DNA of 64,000 bases. It comes from an uncultured Porphyromonadaceae bacterium (lineage in GTDB: Bacteria > Bacteroidota > Bacteroidia > Bacteroidales > Barnesiellaceae_A). The notes below the pieces were generated by a model. That model made no database searches and was not told where the DNA came from. It worked only from the letters and a program-made list of their open reading frames with translations. How positions within the stretch are numbered: the stretch's first letter is position 1; the number at the start of each line of letters is the position of its first letter. Positions 27,401 to 34,853 of the stretch are shown piece after piece. The translations under genes were made by a program, and so were the position numbers. The stretch is taken from the NCBI GenBank assembly GCA_900538705.1, contig UPZG01000001.1, positions 930,001 to 994,000 of the forward strand, given 5' to 3'.

Positions 27401-28158
27401 GCGACAAAGGTATAGAGGCAGCTCGTCTCTATGACGATGCCCGTGAAATGCTCGACCTTTTGCAGCGAGAGGCAAACCATAGTATAGCCATACGTTACGG
27501 ATTGTATCGTGCCAACAGTGATGGTAACAAAATAAATATAGTGCAAGATGATGGCACGGTCATATCGATACCATGCCTCAGACAACAAATGCGCAAGCCG
27601 CGTTCTGGTGCAGTATATTATGCCTTGAGCGATTTCGTGATGCCGGCCGAGACCTGTCGCACCGATTATATAGGTGTTTTTGCTGTAACGGCCGGTCGTG
27701 ACATAGAGCAGCGGATTGTCACGCTACGTGAGCGGGGCGACAACTATCAAGCCTTGTTGCTGCAAGCTCTTGCCGACCGTCTTGCGGAGGCTGCCACCGA
27801 ATTGTTTCATTACACAGTGCGGACACAGCTTTGGGGATATGCACCCGACGAAGCGCCGCTCTCGTTGGCGCATCCGGCTGCCCACAGGGGCATACGTCCC
27901 GCCGTGGGTTATCCCTCGTTGCCCGACCAGTCACTTATCTTCGATATAGACCGCCTCATAGACCTGTCAAAAGCGGGTATTGAGCTCACTGAAAACGGGG
28001 CTATGCAACCCTCGGCATCGGTGGCCGGGTTGATGATAGCCCATCCCGACTCTCGCTACTTTGCCGTCAACCGCATTGACGATGAACAGAAAGAGGCCTA
28101 TTGCCGGCAGCGCGGTTTCTCGCAAGCCGAAGCCTCGAAATGGTTGTCTGTGAAATAA
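24469..28158 (+). CDS. metH: Cobalamin-dependent methionine synthase MetH
   Basis: Transfers a methyl group from methyltetrahydrofolate through cobalamin to homocysteine. 1229 residues with all four modules: homocysteine/zinc barrel (1-325; zinc Cys243, Cys306, Cys307), pterin barrel (about 345-610, SNFINIGERCNVAGS), B12 cap and B12-binding domain (about 650-890; DVHDIGKN with His755 as lower ligand) and AdoMet reactivation domain (about 900-1229). Translation is coupled to ruvC by ATGA. No cobalamin riboswitch can stand directly in front because the gene is inside an operon. Confidence 0.97.
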   Translation: MTIKEQLDAILSRRVLILDGAMGTMIQRRALEEKDFRGTRFVDSPRELRGCNDVLNLTAPQVIADIHKAYLAAGADLIETNTFNANAVSLAEYGLESCVREINRTAAQIARSAADSYSTPDKPRFVAGSVGPTGKTCSMSPRVDDPAFRDIDFDTLVTAYTEQMSSLIEGGVDVLLIETTFDALNAKAALYAAEEAMERCHRCLPLMLSATLTESGRLLSGQTLDAFMASVSHAGLFSIGLNCSFGAREMLPHLRELSRMASCYVSAYPNAGLPNRQGGYDETAAEMVVAMQPYFEEQLVNIVGGCCGTTPEHIALLERTARMAIPRIPAEPVHHLQLAGLETLEVTSDSNFINIGERCNVAGSRKFLRLIREKNYTEALSIARQQVEAGAQVLDINMDDAMLDARAEMVTFLRLIASEPEICRIPVMIDSSKWEVITAGLKAIQGKPVVNSISLKEGEELFLSHAREIKRLGAAVVVMAFDEQGQADTYERRIEVCSRAYRLLTREAGISPEDIIFDPNILAIATGIEEHRNYAVDFIHAARWIRSNLPGAHVSGGISNLSFALRGNNYIREAMHAVMLYHAIAAGMDMGIVNPASTVVYDDIPADLLTVIEDVVLNRRPDATERLIEAAARLKDVATGQVAKSQQPQLIADPAARLADAVVRGRDEYVEGALQELLLQHRAIEIIDGPLMEAMNRVGTLFGEGKMFLPQVVKSARTMKQAVAFLQPYIEQENTSSGRASKGKFLLATVKGDVHDIGKNIAAVVLACNNYEVIDLGVMVPADVIVRRACEEKVDFVGLSGLITPSLDEMCHVAAEMERAGLNIPLFIGGATTSELHTATRIAPCYSGLVIHTRDASQNPIIAARLADEADRAQFLDELYRHRQSLCEELTAPALLPLADAEKARFETDWTAYHPVPPRYTGAASYDVITVGAARPYINWKSFMAVWKIDVLLAEVAHMATDHTSREVWIASLPADKRDKGIEAARLYDDAREMLDLLQREANHSIAIRYGLYRANSDGNKINIVQDDGTVISIPCLRQQMRKPRSGAVYYALSDFVMPAETCRTDYIGVFAVTAGRDIEQRIVTLRERGDNYQALLLQALADRLAEAATELFHYTVRTQLWGYAPDEAPLSLAHPAAHRGIRPAVGYPSLPDQSLIFDIDRLIDLSKAGIELTENGAMQPSASVAGLMIAHPDSRYFAVNRIDDEQKEAYCRQRGFSQAEASKWLSVK

Positions 28159-28299
28159 AACGTATATTGTCGTGCGATAGAGATACTCTCGGCAAGCATC
28201 AAGGAGCCTGGCTATGATAAAAGGAATTTGAAACAGATACCATGTACACATACATGTTGCCAGAAATGGCAGTGTAAAGGATAAACGTAAATTAGGAAT

Positions 28300-29376
28300 A
28301 TGACAACAGCTCTGCAGGAGAAAGAGTGTTCCACCAATAACCGCGATGTCAACCTCGATATTTATCGGGGTTGCATCATGATATATATCACATGCTTCAT
28401 CCATAACATCTATGGCGTGACAAATGCTTATAGCGTTGTGACAAGCTATTTCCTCATAGAGATGCCGCTCATATTCTTCGTTTCGGGGGCAGCCCACTCT
28501 TTGGCACGGCCGCGACCCTATCTGCCATACCTGTGGGGAAGGGTAAAGCGCATCGTTTTTCCCTACTACATACTGGTATGTTTCGTGACACTATACCACC
28601 TCATTGTCGATTGCGGAGTAGGGGGGGAAGCACCTGCCGATTTCCTATATGGCTTTTTGCACAACGGCTATTACAACATCTTTACCGGCAGGCTCTACGA
28701 GTTCAACGCCCTGTGGTTCGTTCCCGTATATCTTGTCGTGGCGGCACTGTTGCCGGTCATGGATGTAGTAAAAAAACACCTCCGGCCGGCGTATGCCTAT
28801 CTGTTGTTGGGTTGTGCTATCGCAGCGATAGCCATTTTCCCCAACGCCGTACTCTGCTATACGATATTTACTTTTGCAGGTCTCTATTATCGGAAGCAGT
28901 CGCCCGTAAACCGTTGGGTTGTCGTTGTCGTATCGCTCCTTGTTATAGCCTATTGCGTAGGCAGTCACAGCTACGCTATGGATATGCAGGTCAATAAGTT
29001 CCCGCCCAACCTATACTTTTTGGCCTATACCGGCTTGGTACTTGTTATATTGGCCAAGCCTCTTGCATGGATATGTCGATGGCTTTATAGAAGTGCTCTT
29101 TTACGACCTCTTATCGACCTCTATACCCGTTCGGGGTTTACGATATATCTCTATCACGGCTTCAATATCATATGGTTGCAAAAGCTGTTCCACTACATAG
29201 CCGTCACGACAGAACTTACTGCCATAGGCTATGCTGCACTCTTCGCCTTGGCAAGTCTTGCCCTCTTGCTGAGCAATGCCATCCTCGGCATCATTATGCA
29301 ATATGTAGAGGCACGCATTATGCGGTGTGGCGAAAATATGTGGCAGAAAGGTATAAAGCAGTGGATAAAGCATTAA
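28300..29376 (+). CDS. Acyltransferase-3 family membrane protein
   Basis: 358 residues with about ten hydrophobic membrane segments. The N-terminal NRDVNLDIYRGCIMIYITCFIHN fits the acyltransferase 3 / OpgC signature where an Arg-Gly pair and a His near the first helix serve catalysis. Such proteins O-acylate envelope sugars or exported small molecules; the target is unknown. It is 141 bases behind metH with no visible terminator between, and ends 130 bases before tRNA-Phe. Gap 28159-28299: nothing recognised. Confidence 0.8.
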   Translation: MTTALQEKECSTNNRDVNLDIYRGCIMIYITCFIHNIYGVTNAYSVVTSYFLIEMPLIFFVSGAAHSLARPRPYLPYLWGRVKRIVFPYYILVCFVTLYHLIVDCGVGGEAPADFLYGFLHNGYYNIFTGRLYEFNALWFVPVYLVVAALLPVMDVVKKHLRPAYAYLLLGCAIAAIAIFPNAVLCYTIFTFAGLYYRKQSPVNRWVVVVVSLLVIAYCVGSHSYAMDMQVNKFPPNLYFLAYTGLVLVILAKPLAWICRWLYRSALLRPLIDLYTRSGFTIYLYHGFNIIWLQKLFHYIAVTTELTAIGYAALFALASLALLLSNAILGIIMQYVEARIMRCGENMWQKGIKQWIKH

Positions 29377-29454
29377 ACACTATACATTTGTCATATTATG
29401 AGTTTAGCGTAGAATCTCTCTGTGCAGAAATATGACAAGAACCCCGGCTTAAAA

Positions 29455-29486
29455 TTTGCATATCAGAAAACTATACCCTATATTTG
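29455..29486 (+). promoter_or_regulatory. Promoter of tRNA-Phe
   Basis: TTTG (29455-29458), 20 bases, TATATTTG (29479-29486), 20 bases ahead of the mature tRNA. Confidence 0.75.
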
Positions 29487-29506
29487 CACCCGCAAATGTG
29501 ATTGAT

Positions 29507-29579
29507 GGTGCCATAGCTCAGATGGTAGAGCAAAGGACTGAAAATCCTTGTGTCCCCGGTTCGATTCCTGGTGGCACCA
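29507..29579 (+). tRNA. tRNA-Phe (anticodon GAA)
   Basis: 73 bases: acceptor GGTGCCA / TGGCACC with discriminator A, D-arm TAGCTCAGATGGTAGAGC, anticodon stem AAGGA/TCCTT with loop CTGAAAA (GAA), T-arm CCCCGGTTCGATTCCTGG. CCA not encoded. It borders the type I restriction island. Confidence 0.95.
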
Positions 29580-29603
29580 CTTTGAAGAAAAGCAAAAGAG
29601 AGT

Positions 29604-29640
29604 AAAATCCTGATTTCCAAGCGAAATCGGGATTTTTTGT
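29604..29640 (+). terminator. Intrinsic terminator after tRNA-Phe
   Basis: Stem AAAATCCTGATTTC (29604-29617) with GAAATCGGGATTTT (29623-29636), loop 5 bases, one G-U pair, then TTGTTTT. Confidence 0.8.
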
Positions 29641-29885
29641 TTTCCTCGGCACGCAAAAAACGGCAGAATACGACCGTTCGAGGTGGAGATAAAGAGTGGA
29701 GATAAAAGGCGAAGCAGAAATCTCCACCGAATTGGGTGAGGGGTGTGAAGGTGGCAATGGAAGCCAATGGATTAGTAGCCGGCATAGGAAGATAGTGAGT
29801 ATATGGTATTGTAGTATTTTACTGCCTCTCATTATGCTCAAAGATAGATTAGTAATTTCGTTACTCGAAAAAAATTGGAAATATA
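29641..29885 (+). other. Gap between tRNA-Phe and the restriction island
   Basis: No gene supported. It contains two direct copies of GTGGAGATAAA (29683-29693 and 29696-29706) and an inverted partner ATCTCCACC (29720-29728) that could pair with GGTGGAGAT (29682-29690). No second copy of the tRNA-Phe 3' end is seen here or after the island. Confidence 0.45.
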
Positions 29886-29916
29886 TTTGGATTGTTGAAA
29901 ATAACCTATATATTTG
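29886..29916 (+). promoter_or_regulatory. Promoter of the type I restriction island
   Basis: TTTG (29886-29889), 19 bases, TATATTTG (29909-29916). It lies over the first codons of the longest open frame (from 29892), so the ATG at 29937 is the real start of the first gene. Confidence 0.75.
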
Positions 29917-29936
29917 CAATGTTAAACAAGAGTATA

Positions 29937-30497
29937 ATGATTACTAATAAAAAAATATGCTTGAAAGAGCTTGCTTGTGTGCTATCGGGGGTCTACGAAA
30001 AGCCCGACCCGGAGGGGGAGGTGGCCTATTTGCAGACGAAGGATTGTGCCGATAGCGTCGTTGTGAGGCTGGCTTCGCGGGTACGGCTTACTCCCAAGAT
30101 GCAGAAAAATCTGCTTCGCCAGGGCGATGTTCTTTTTGCTGCCAAGGGGGTGAACTACCTCAGTGTCGTGTTTCGCGAGCCGGAGCAGGCGGTGGCCTCG
30201 ACCTCGTTTTTCGTGATTCGGCTTCAGTCGTCGGCCGTCACACCTGAATATCTCTGCTGGTTCTTGCGTCATCCTTCGGTGATGGCTTACTTCAAGGCTC
30301 ATCAGGTAGGCAGTGCTACGCCTCTCATTCACAAGCCTGCGGTGGAGAATTTGGAGATACCTATTCCCCCGCTCGAGCAGCAGCATACTATTGTCGAGGT
30401 GTCGCAACTCTCTCTCCGTGCGCGCGAGTTGCAGCAGCAAATCATCGAGAAGCGTGCGGCTCTTATGCAACAATTGTTAATGAATAAAATTAAATAA
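29937..30497 (+). CDS. Half-size type I restriction specificity subunit (HsdS-like, one TRD)
   Basis: 186 residues, about half an HsdS: one target-recognition domain (about 5-135) followed by the conserved helix region with LEIPIPPLEQQHTIVE and a C-terminal RAALMQQLLMNK. The same ALMQQLL-type ending occurs twice in the full HsdS at 32828 (GLMQQLLTAKR, GLMQQLLTGKK). The promoter at 29886-29916 fixes the start at 29937. It lies 8 bases before hsdM. Single-TRD S proteins can act as dimers in some type I-like systems; whether it pairs with itself, with the full HsdS, or is a decoy is not known. The start region reads MITNKKICLKELACVL. Confidence 0.8.
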   Translation: MITNKKICLKELACVLSGVYEKPDPEGEVAYLQTKDCADSVVVRLASRVRLTPKMQKNLLRQGDVLFAAKGVNYLSVVFREPEQAVASTSFFVIRLQSSAVTPEYLCWFLRHPSVMAYFKAHQVGSATPLIHKPAVENLEIPIPPLEQQHTIVEVSQLSLRARELQQQIIEKRAALMQQLLMNKIK

Positions 30498-30505
30498 ATT
30501 GAGAT

Positions 30506-32035
30506 ATGGAGACTCAACAAAAAATAGACAAGTCGCAAATCAATCGGGTTGTATGGAATGCCTGCGATACCTTTCGCGGCGTGATAGACCCCAGCCAGTA
30601 TAAGGACTATGTGCTGACGATGCTTTTTCTGAAGTATCTTAGCGATGTATACAAGGCCAAGTATACCGAGTATCTCGAGCGATACGAGGGCGATAGAGAG
30701 CGTGCCGCCCGTTCTATGCGTCACGAGCGTTTTGTGGTGCCCGAGACGAGTTCGTTCGATTATCTCTATCAGCACCGCACGGCCGACAACATAGGCGAGC
30801 TCATCGATATGGCTTTGGCCGACATCGAGGATGCCAATCGCGAGAAGATGAGCAGCGAGGACGGCGGCAGCATCTTCCGCAACATCAGTTTCAACTCGGC
30901 CAACCTGGGCGAGCCCAAGGAGAAAAATGCCCGGTTGAAAAATCTGCTGGCCGACTACAACGAGCTTACGCTCGACGAGTCGCACCTCGAGAACAGCGAT
31001 GTCATCGGCGAGGCTTACATGTTCCTTATTGAGAAATTTGCCAGCGACGCCGGGAAAAAGGCGGGCGAGTTCTTCACCCCGGCCGAGGTATCCACCCTGC
31101 TGGCCCGGCTCACCAAGAGCAAGCCGGGAGCCCGCATCTGCGACCCCGCCTGCGGGTCGGGCTCGCTGCTCATCAAGGCCGGCAAGGAGGTAGGTAGCAA
31201 CAACTTCTCGCTCTACGGGCAGGAAGTCAACGGCAGCACCTGGGCGCTGGCCATGATGAACATGTTTCTGCATGGCTTCGACAATGCCGTGATTCGCTGG
31301 GGCGACACCCTGCGCAACCCTAAGTTGAAGGAGGACGACCGGTTGATGAAGTTCGACACCGTCGTGGCCAATCCCCCCTTCTCGTTAGATAAGTGGGGCG
31401 CCGACGAGGCCGCCCACGACCCCTACAACCGCTTTTGGCGAGGCATACCCCCCAAGAGCAAAGGCGACTGGGCCTTTATCTCCCATATGATTGAGGTAGC
31501 CCGCGAGGGCAGCGGCAAGGTTGGCGTGGTCGTTCCCCACGGTGTGCTCTTCCGCGGGGCGAGCGAAGGCAAGATACGCCGGCAGGTCATCGACGAGAAT
31601 CTGTTGGAAGCCGTTATCGGGCTCCCCGCCAACCTCTTCTACGGAACGGGCATCCCGGCCGCCATCGCCATCTTCAACAAAGGGAAGACGACCGGCAATG
31701 TGCTCTTTATCGATGCCAGCCGCGAATTTGGGAACGGCAAGAACCAAAACTGGCTGCGCCCCGAGGATATCGACCACATTGTCACCGTCTATCGGAAATT
31801 CACTGCCGGGCAACTCGAGCCAGGGGTCGCCGAGGAACGGTATGCTTTTGTGGCTACCCCGGCCGATATTCAGGAAAACGACTACAACCTCAATATACCC
31901 CGCTATGTCGATACCTTCGAAGAGGAGGCCGAGATTGATATTCCGGCCGTGCAGCGCGAAATAGATGCCCTCGAGAAGGAGCTGGCCGAGGTGCAGGCAC
32001 AGATGAACGAATATCTGAAAGAGTTGGGATATTAA
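30506..32035 (+). CDS. hsdM: Type I restriction-modification DNA methyltransferase HsdM
   Basis: N6-adenine methyltransferase subunit that modifies host DNA and is needed for restriction. 509 residues: HsdM_N helical domain (about 8-150), AdoMet motif I DPACGSGS (213-220) and catalytic motif IV NPPF (289-292), then a C-terminal coiled region (about 475-509: AVQREIDALEKELAEVQAQMNEYL) that contacts HsdS. GC is distinctly higher here (around 58-60% by eye in 31000-31800) than in the TRDs of hsdS. Complete and typical. Confidence 0.96.
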   Translation: METQQKIDKSQINRVVWNACDTFRGVIDPSQYKDYVLTMLFLKYLSDVYKAKYTEYLERYEGDRERAARSMRHERFVVPETSSFDYLYQHRTADNIGELIDMALADIEDANREKMSSEDGGSIFRNISFNSANLGEPKEKNARLKNLLADYNELTLDESHLENSDVIGEAYMFLIEKFASDAGKKAGEFFTPAEVSTLLARLTKSKPGARICDPACGSGSLLIKAGKEVGSNNFSLYGQEVNGSTWALAMMNMFLHGFDNAVIRWGDTLRNPKLKEDDRLMKFDTVVANPPFSLDKWGADEAAHDPYNRFWRGIPPKSKGDWAFISHMIEVAREGSGKVGVVVPHGVLFRGASEGKIRRQVIDENLLEAVIGLPANLFYGTGIPAAIAIFNKGKTTGNVLFIDASREFGNGKNQNWLRPEDIDHIVTVYRKFTAGQLEPGVAEERYAFVATPADIQENDYNLNIPRYVDTFEEEAEIDIPAVQREIDALEKELAEVQAQMNEYLKELGY

Positions 32036-32046
32036 AAACAACGGTT

Positions 32047-32322
32047 ATGAAAGAGAACTATTCGTACAAAATCAAACTCCGCTGCATCGTATGTGGCAGC
32101 GAAGATCATTTTGATAGCAACGACGACAAAACATACATCAAATGCACCAACTGCGGGAAAGAATATTTCGGAGGATATGATGAACTCGTTTCGTGCAATC
32201 AGGAGCAAATTGCGGAGGTAAAAGAGTTTGCAACCGAAGAAGTTGCTAAAGACTTGCAGAAAGAGTTGGATCGAATGCTCAAAAACGCCTTTAGAGGCAA
32301 TAAATACATCAAAATCAAGTAG
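32047..32322 (+). CDS. Small zinc-ribbon protein of unknown function
   Basis: 91 residues. Two CxxC pairs (CIVCGSED near 13-16 and CTNCGKE near 33-36) form a likely zinc ribbon, followed by an acidic/basic helix (about 52-85: EQIAEVKEFATEEVAKDLQK). It lies 11 bases behind hsdM and 2 bases before the next gene, so it is cotranscribed with the restriction genes. No further similarity recognised; a nucleic-acid or protein adaptor role is inference. Confidence 0.72.
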   Translation: MKENYSYKIKLRCIVCGSEDHFDSNDDKTYIKCTNCGKEYFGGYDELVSCNQEQIAEVKEFATEEVAKDLQKELDRMLKNAFRGNKYIKIK

Positions 32323-32324
32323 CT

Positions 32325-32765
32325 ATGGAAGTTTGTGGTTTAATTATATCAATATTGGCGCTTCTGGCCAGTGCTTTTACCTATTTTAAGCACGATAAAA
32401 AGCTAAAAGACCAGGAGCGCAAGATCAACGAGTATCAATTAAAACAGATTGAGAAAGAGGATTTAGAGAATAAAAAGGCGGCTATTCGAGGCAATATTGT
32501 CAAAGGTCTCCATGGTCACAGGACGCTTAAGGTTTATAATAGCGGCCGTGCGATTGCCCGCAATATCAAAATTGAAGGGCTTGGTGTAGAAGGGCTGTTT
32601 CATAGAGCGGATAAAGTCTTTCCTTACGAATTAATGAATCCGCAGGATTATACAGAAGTAAATATTATGTTGCTCAACAATTGTTCTCCCACAATTAAGC
32701 TAAAATATATTTGGGACGATGAGTCTGGAAAGAATAATGAGTTCGAACAGGTCTTAACCTTATAA
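32325..32765 (+). CDS. Membrane-anchored protein with coiled coil and beta domain, restriction-island accessory
   Basis: 146 residues: one N-terminal membrane segment (about 5-22, LIISILALLASAFTYF), a charged helix likely to form a coiled coil (23-55), and a strand-rich C-terminal domain with LKVYNSGRAIARNIKIEGL. Topology (short N-terminus, basic residues after the helix) puts the beta domain in the cytoplasm by the positive-inside rule. It sits between the zinc-ribbon gene and hsdS. Not recognised; resembles in architecture the protein at 34050. Confidence 0.65.
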   Translation: MEVCGLIISILALLASAFTYFKHDKKLKDQERKINEYQLKQIEKEDLENKKAAIRGNIVKGLHGHRTLKVYNSGRAIARNIKIEGLGVEGLFHRADKVFPYELMNPQDYTEVNIMLLNNCSPTIKLKYIWDDESGKNNEFEQVLTL

Positions 32766-32827
32766 CTAATGAAAGAGTAACGAAATCACAATAATGAATA
32801 TAATAGAACCGAATACAATTCTTCAAC

Positions 32828-34075
32828 ATGGCAAAGACTCCAAATAACATCCCGCACGGCTATAAGGCGACGGCGCTGGGGATTATTCCGCAGGAGTGGG
32901 AGGTGAAAAAAGTTAAAGATATATGCAGTGTAGATGCAAATTCTTTAACGACTAAAACACCTCTCACATATGAATTTGAATACATATCACTATCAGATGT
33001 AGATAGTGATTCTTTTGAGATTTCAACATCACACCAAATATTTCAAACTGCACCATCGCGGGCTCGAAGAATTGTAAAAAAGGGGGACGTCGTTATTTCA
33101 ACAGTAAGACCCAATTTGCAAGGTTTTTTTGCAATAAAAGAGGATGTTAATGATTTAATAGCTTCAACAGGTTTTGCAGTCTTATCTCCTATATCCTGCG
33201 ATACGCAATACCTCCTGTTATATTTTTATTCAGAAGCTATTAGCAAACAATTTTATTCTCTCGTAGTTGGATCAAATTATCCTGCAGTAAATTCTTCAGA
33301 TGTTGCAAAAATAAAAATAGCTGTTCCGCCGCTGGCGGAGCAGCGGAAGATAGCCGAGGTATTGGGCGTGTGGGACAAGGCCATCGAGAAGCAATCGCAG
33401 TTGATAGAGCAACTCACCCTGCGCAAACGCGGATTGATGCAACAACTCCTCACCGCCAAACGCCGCCTTCCCGGCTTCTCCAACCCGTGGAAAGTCCATA
33501 AACTCCATAAGTTGTTCAAAGAACGTAATGAAACCAATCGCACAGATTTGCCCCTACTTTCCATTACCGGTGACAAGGGGGTTATTTTACAAACCGAATC
33601 CGAAAAACGAGATACATCGAACGACGACAAATCGAAATACAAACGAATAGCCAAAGGTGACATAGGATACAACACGATGCGAATGTGGCAGGGGCGAAGT
33701 GCTTTATCAAGCTTGGAAGGAATTGTTAGTCCTGCATATACGATCGTCGTACCCAATACAGATGTGGATGGATATTATATGTCTCTCCTTTTCAAACAAC
33801 CTCGTCTTGTATACGATTTCTGGATACACTCACAAGGTTTGGTAGGAGATACATTAAACTGTAAATATCGATATTTCGGGCAAGTCCGTATCAGTTACCC
33901 TTCATATATTGAACAAAAAGCAATAGCAAATGTATTGACCGCCGCCGACCGCGAAATAGAACTGGCACAACAGAAGCTCGAGCTACTCCGCCAACAAAAG
34001 CGCGGCCTTATGCAACAACTTCTCACTGGTAAAAAACGAATAAAAAACTATGGAGATTCTTTCAAAATATATTAA
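32828..34075 (+). CDS. hsdS: Type I restriction specificity subunit HsdS, two TRDs
   Basis: Determines the target sequence for methylation and cleavage. 415 residues: TRD1 (about 20-165), central conserved helix with VPPLAEQRKIAEVL and GLMQQLLTAKR (about 166-215), TRD2 (about 218-355) and distal helix with GLMQQLLTGKK. TRD1 and TRD2 are AT-rich while the conserved helices (33320-33495, 33930-34020) are GC-rich, the usual mark of TRD exchange. The 3' end overlaps the next gene by 26 bases. No recombinase or inverted hsdS copy is present nearby, so phase switching is not suggested. Confidence 0.93.
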   Translation: MAKTPNNIPHGYKATALGIIPQEWEVKKVKDICSVDANSLTTKTPLTYEFEYISLSDVDSDSFEISTSHQIFQTAPSRARRIVKKGDVVISTVRPNLQGFFAIKEDVNDLIASTGFAVLSPISCDTQYLLLYFYSEAISKQFYSLVVGSNYPAVNSSDVAKIKIAVPPLAEQRKIAEVLGVWDKAIEKQSQLIEQLTLRKRGLMQQLLTAKRRLPGFSNPWKVHKLHKLFKERNETNRTDLPLLSITGDKGVILQTESEKRDTSNDDKSKYKRIAKGDIGYNTMRMWQGRSALSSLEGIVSPAYTIVVPNTDVDGYYMSLLFKQPRLVYDFWIHSQGLVGDTLNCKYRYFGQVRISYPSYIEQKAIANVLTAADREIELAQQKLELLRQQKRGLMQQLLTGKKRIKNYGDSFKIY

Positions 34076-34766
34076 GACTATCGGCACTTTGGTTGCGATT
34101 GCGGCAGGAATAGTAACTATATATTTTTACTTCCATAAAGAGTGCGTTATCCTTGAAGTCAAAGCAATGTCAGTACAACTATTAACAGAATCGACTTCTA
34201 CGGATGATTTACATGTCCAATATTTTTATAAGGATTCTATTCCGGTACAAAATCTTTGGCAAATTCAGTATGTAATTCGCAATATTGGAGATGCAACTCT
34301 TATGGGCACGGGTGAAAATAAACAGCTTTTGAGTGAAAATCTTCCATTAACTATCAAAAATCAAGAACATATATACTCTATTGCAATTACACAATCAAAT
34401 AATGAAGCCTCTCTTATAAATAACCAAATTTGCTTCAAACAATGGCGTTCCGGAGAATTTGTAGAACTTATTGCATTTGTTGAGAGTAAAGAACAACCAC
34501 AATTGATAATTAATGATAGGGATATAAAAGATTCAGAAATCATTTATCAGAAATATACCCCGGAGACTATAAATGAAAATGCAAAACTTGTAGACTATTT
34601 ACCAAGGTGGCTGGTCCAAACTCTTAAGATTATATATTGTATATTGGGGAGTATTACATCTTTTGGTGCTATTATCGGGATATGCCAAAAGGGAAACTGG
34701 ATTAGTAAATTATCAGCCTCTATTCTATTGCTATTTTCTTTGATACCATTGTTGTGGATATTTTAA
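34050..34766 (+). CDS. Membrane protein with central soluble domain, restriction-island accessory
   Basis: 238 residues: an N-terminal membrane segment (about 9-28), a roughly 150-residue soluble beta-rich domain with IQYVIRNIGDATLMGTGE, and two C-terminal membrane segments (about 195-237). It overlaps the end of hsdS by 26 bases, so it is read in the same transcript. AT-rich, like the hsdS TRDs. Family not recognised. The N-terminal anchor and N-x-G-x-A strand motif recall the protein at 32325. Confidence 0.62.
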   Translation: MEILSKYIKTIGTLVAIAAGIVTIYFYFHKECVILEVKAMSVQLLTESTSTDDLHVQYFYKDSIPVQNLWQIQYVIRNIGDATLMGTGENKQLLSENLPLTIKNQEHIYSIAITQSNNEASLINNQICFKQWRSGEFVELIAFVESKEQPQLIINDRDIKDSEIIYQKYTPETINENAKLVDYLPRWLVQTLKIIYCILGSITSFGAIIGICQKGNWISKLSASILLLFSLIPLLWIF

Positions 34767-34775
34767 GTATTAACT

Positions 34776-34850
34776 ATGTATGATTCATTCAAGGTAAGCC
34801 ATATCACTCAGTTGTCGGCTGGGATGCTGCTCAACCCCATAAATATATAA
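34776..34850 (+). pseudogene. Degenerate copy of the hsdR 5' end (24 codons, then stop)
   Basis: The short frame begins MYDSFKVSHITQLSAGMLL and stops at 34848. It aligns in frame with the start of hsdR (MMNLSFKEDHISQLPALMLL): from TCATTCAA to GCTGCTCA I count 40 of 49 identical bases between 34785-34833 and 37372-37420. It stops 3 bases before the KAP gene, so the KAP gene lies between this remnant and the intact hsdR. It may still be translated as a tiny leader peptide. Confidence 0.75.
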
Positions 34851-34853
34851 AAT

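Noticed and set aside
29471..29919. Minus-strand frames over tRNA-Phe whose protein contains NRTGDTRIFSPLLYHLSYG
   Set aside because: This is antisense translation of tRNA-Phe, a well-known false protein; the tRNA fold explains the bases.
30329..31273. Long minus-strand frames opposite hsdM and hsdR (also 31385-32041, 37372-38097, 38113-39078)
   Set aside because: High-GC shadow frames; the plus strand carries all HsdM and HsdR motifs.
29937..34075. Phase-variable hsdS switching between the half and the full gene
   Set aside because: Both are on the same strand, no recombinase is nearby and no long inverted repeat shared by the two was seen.
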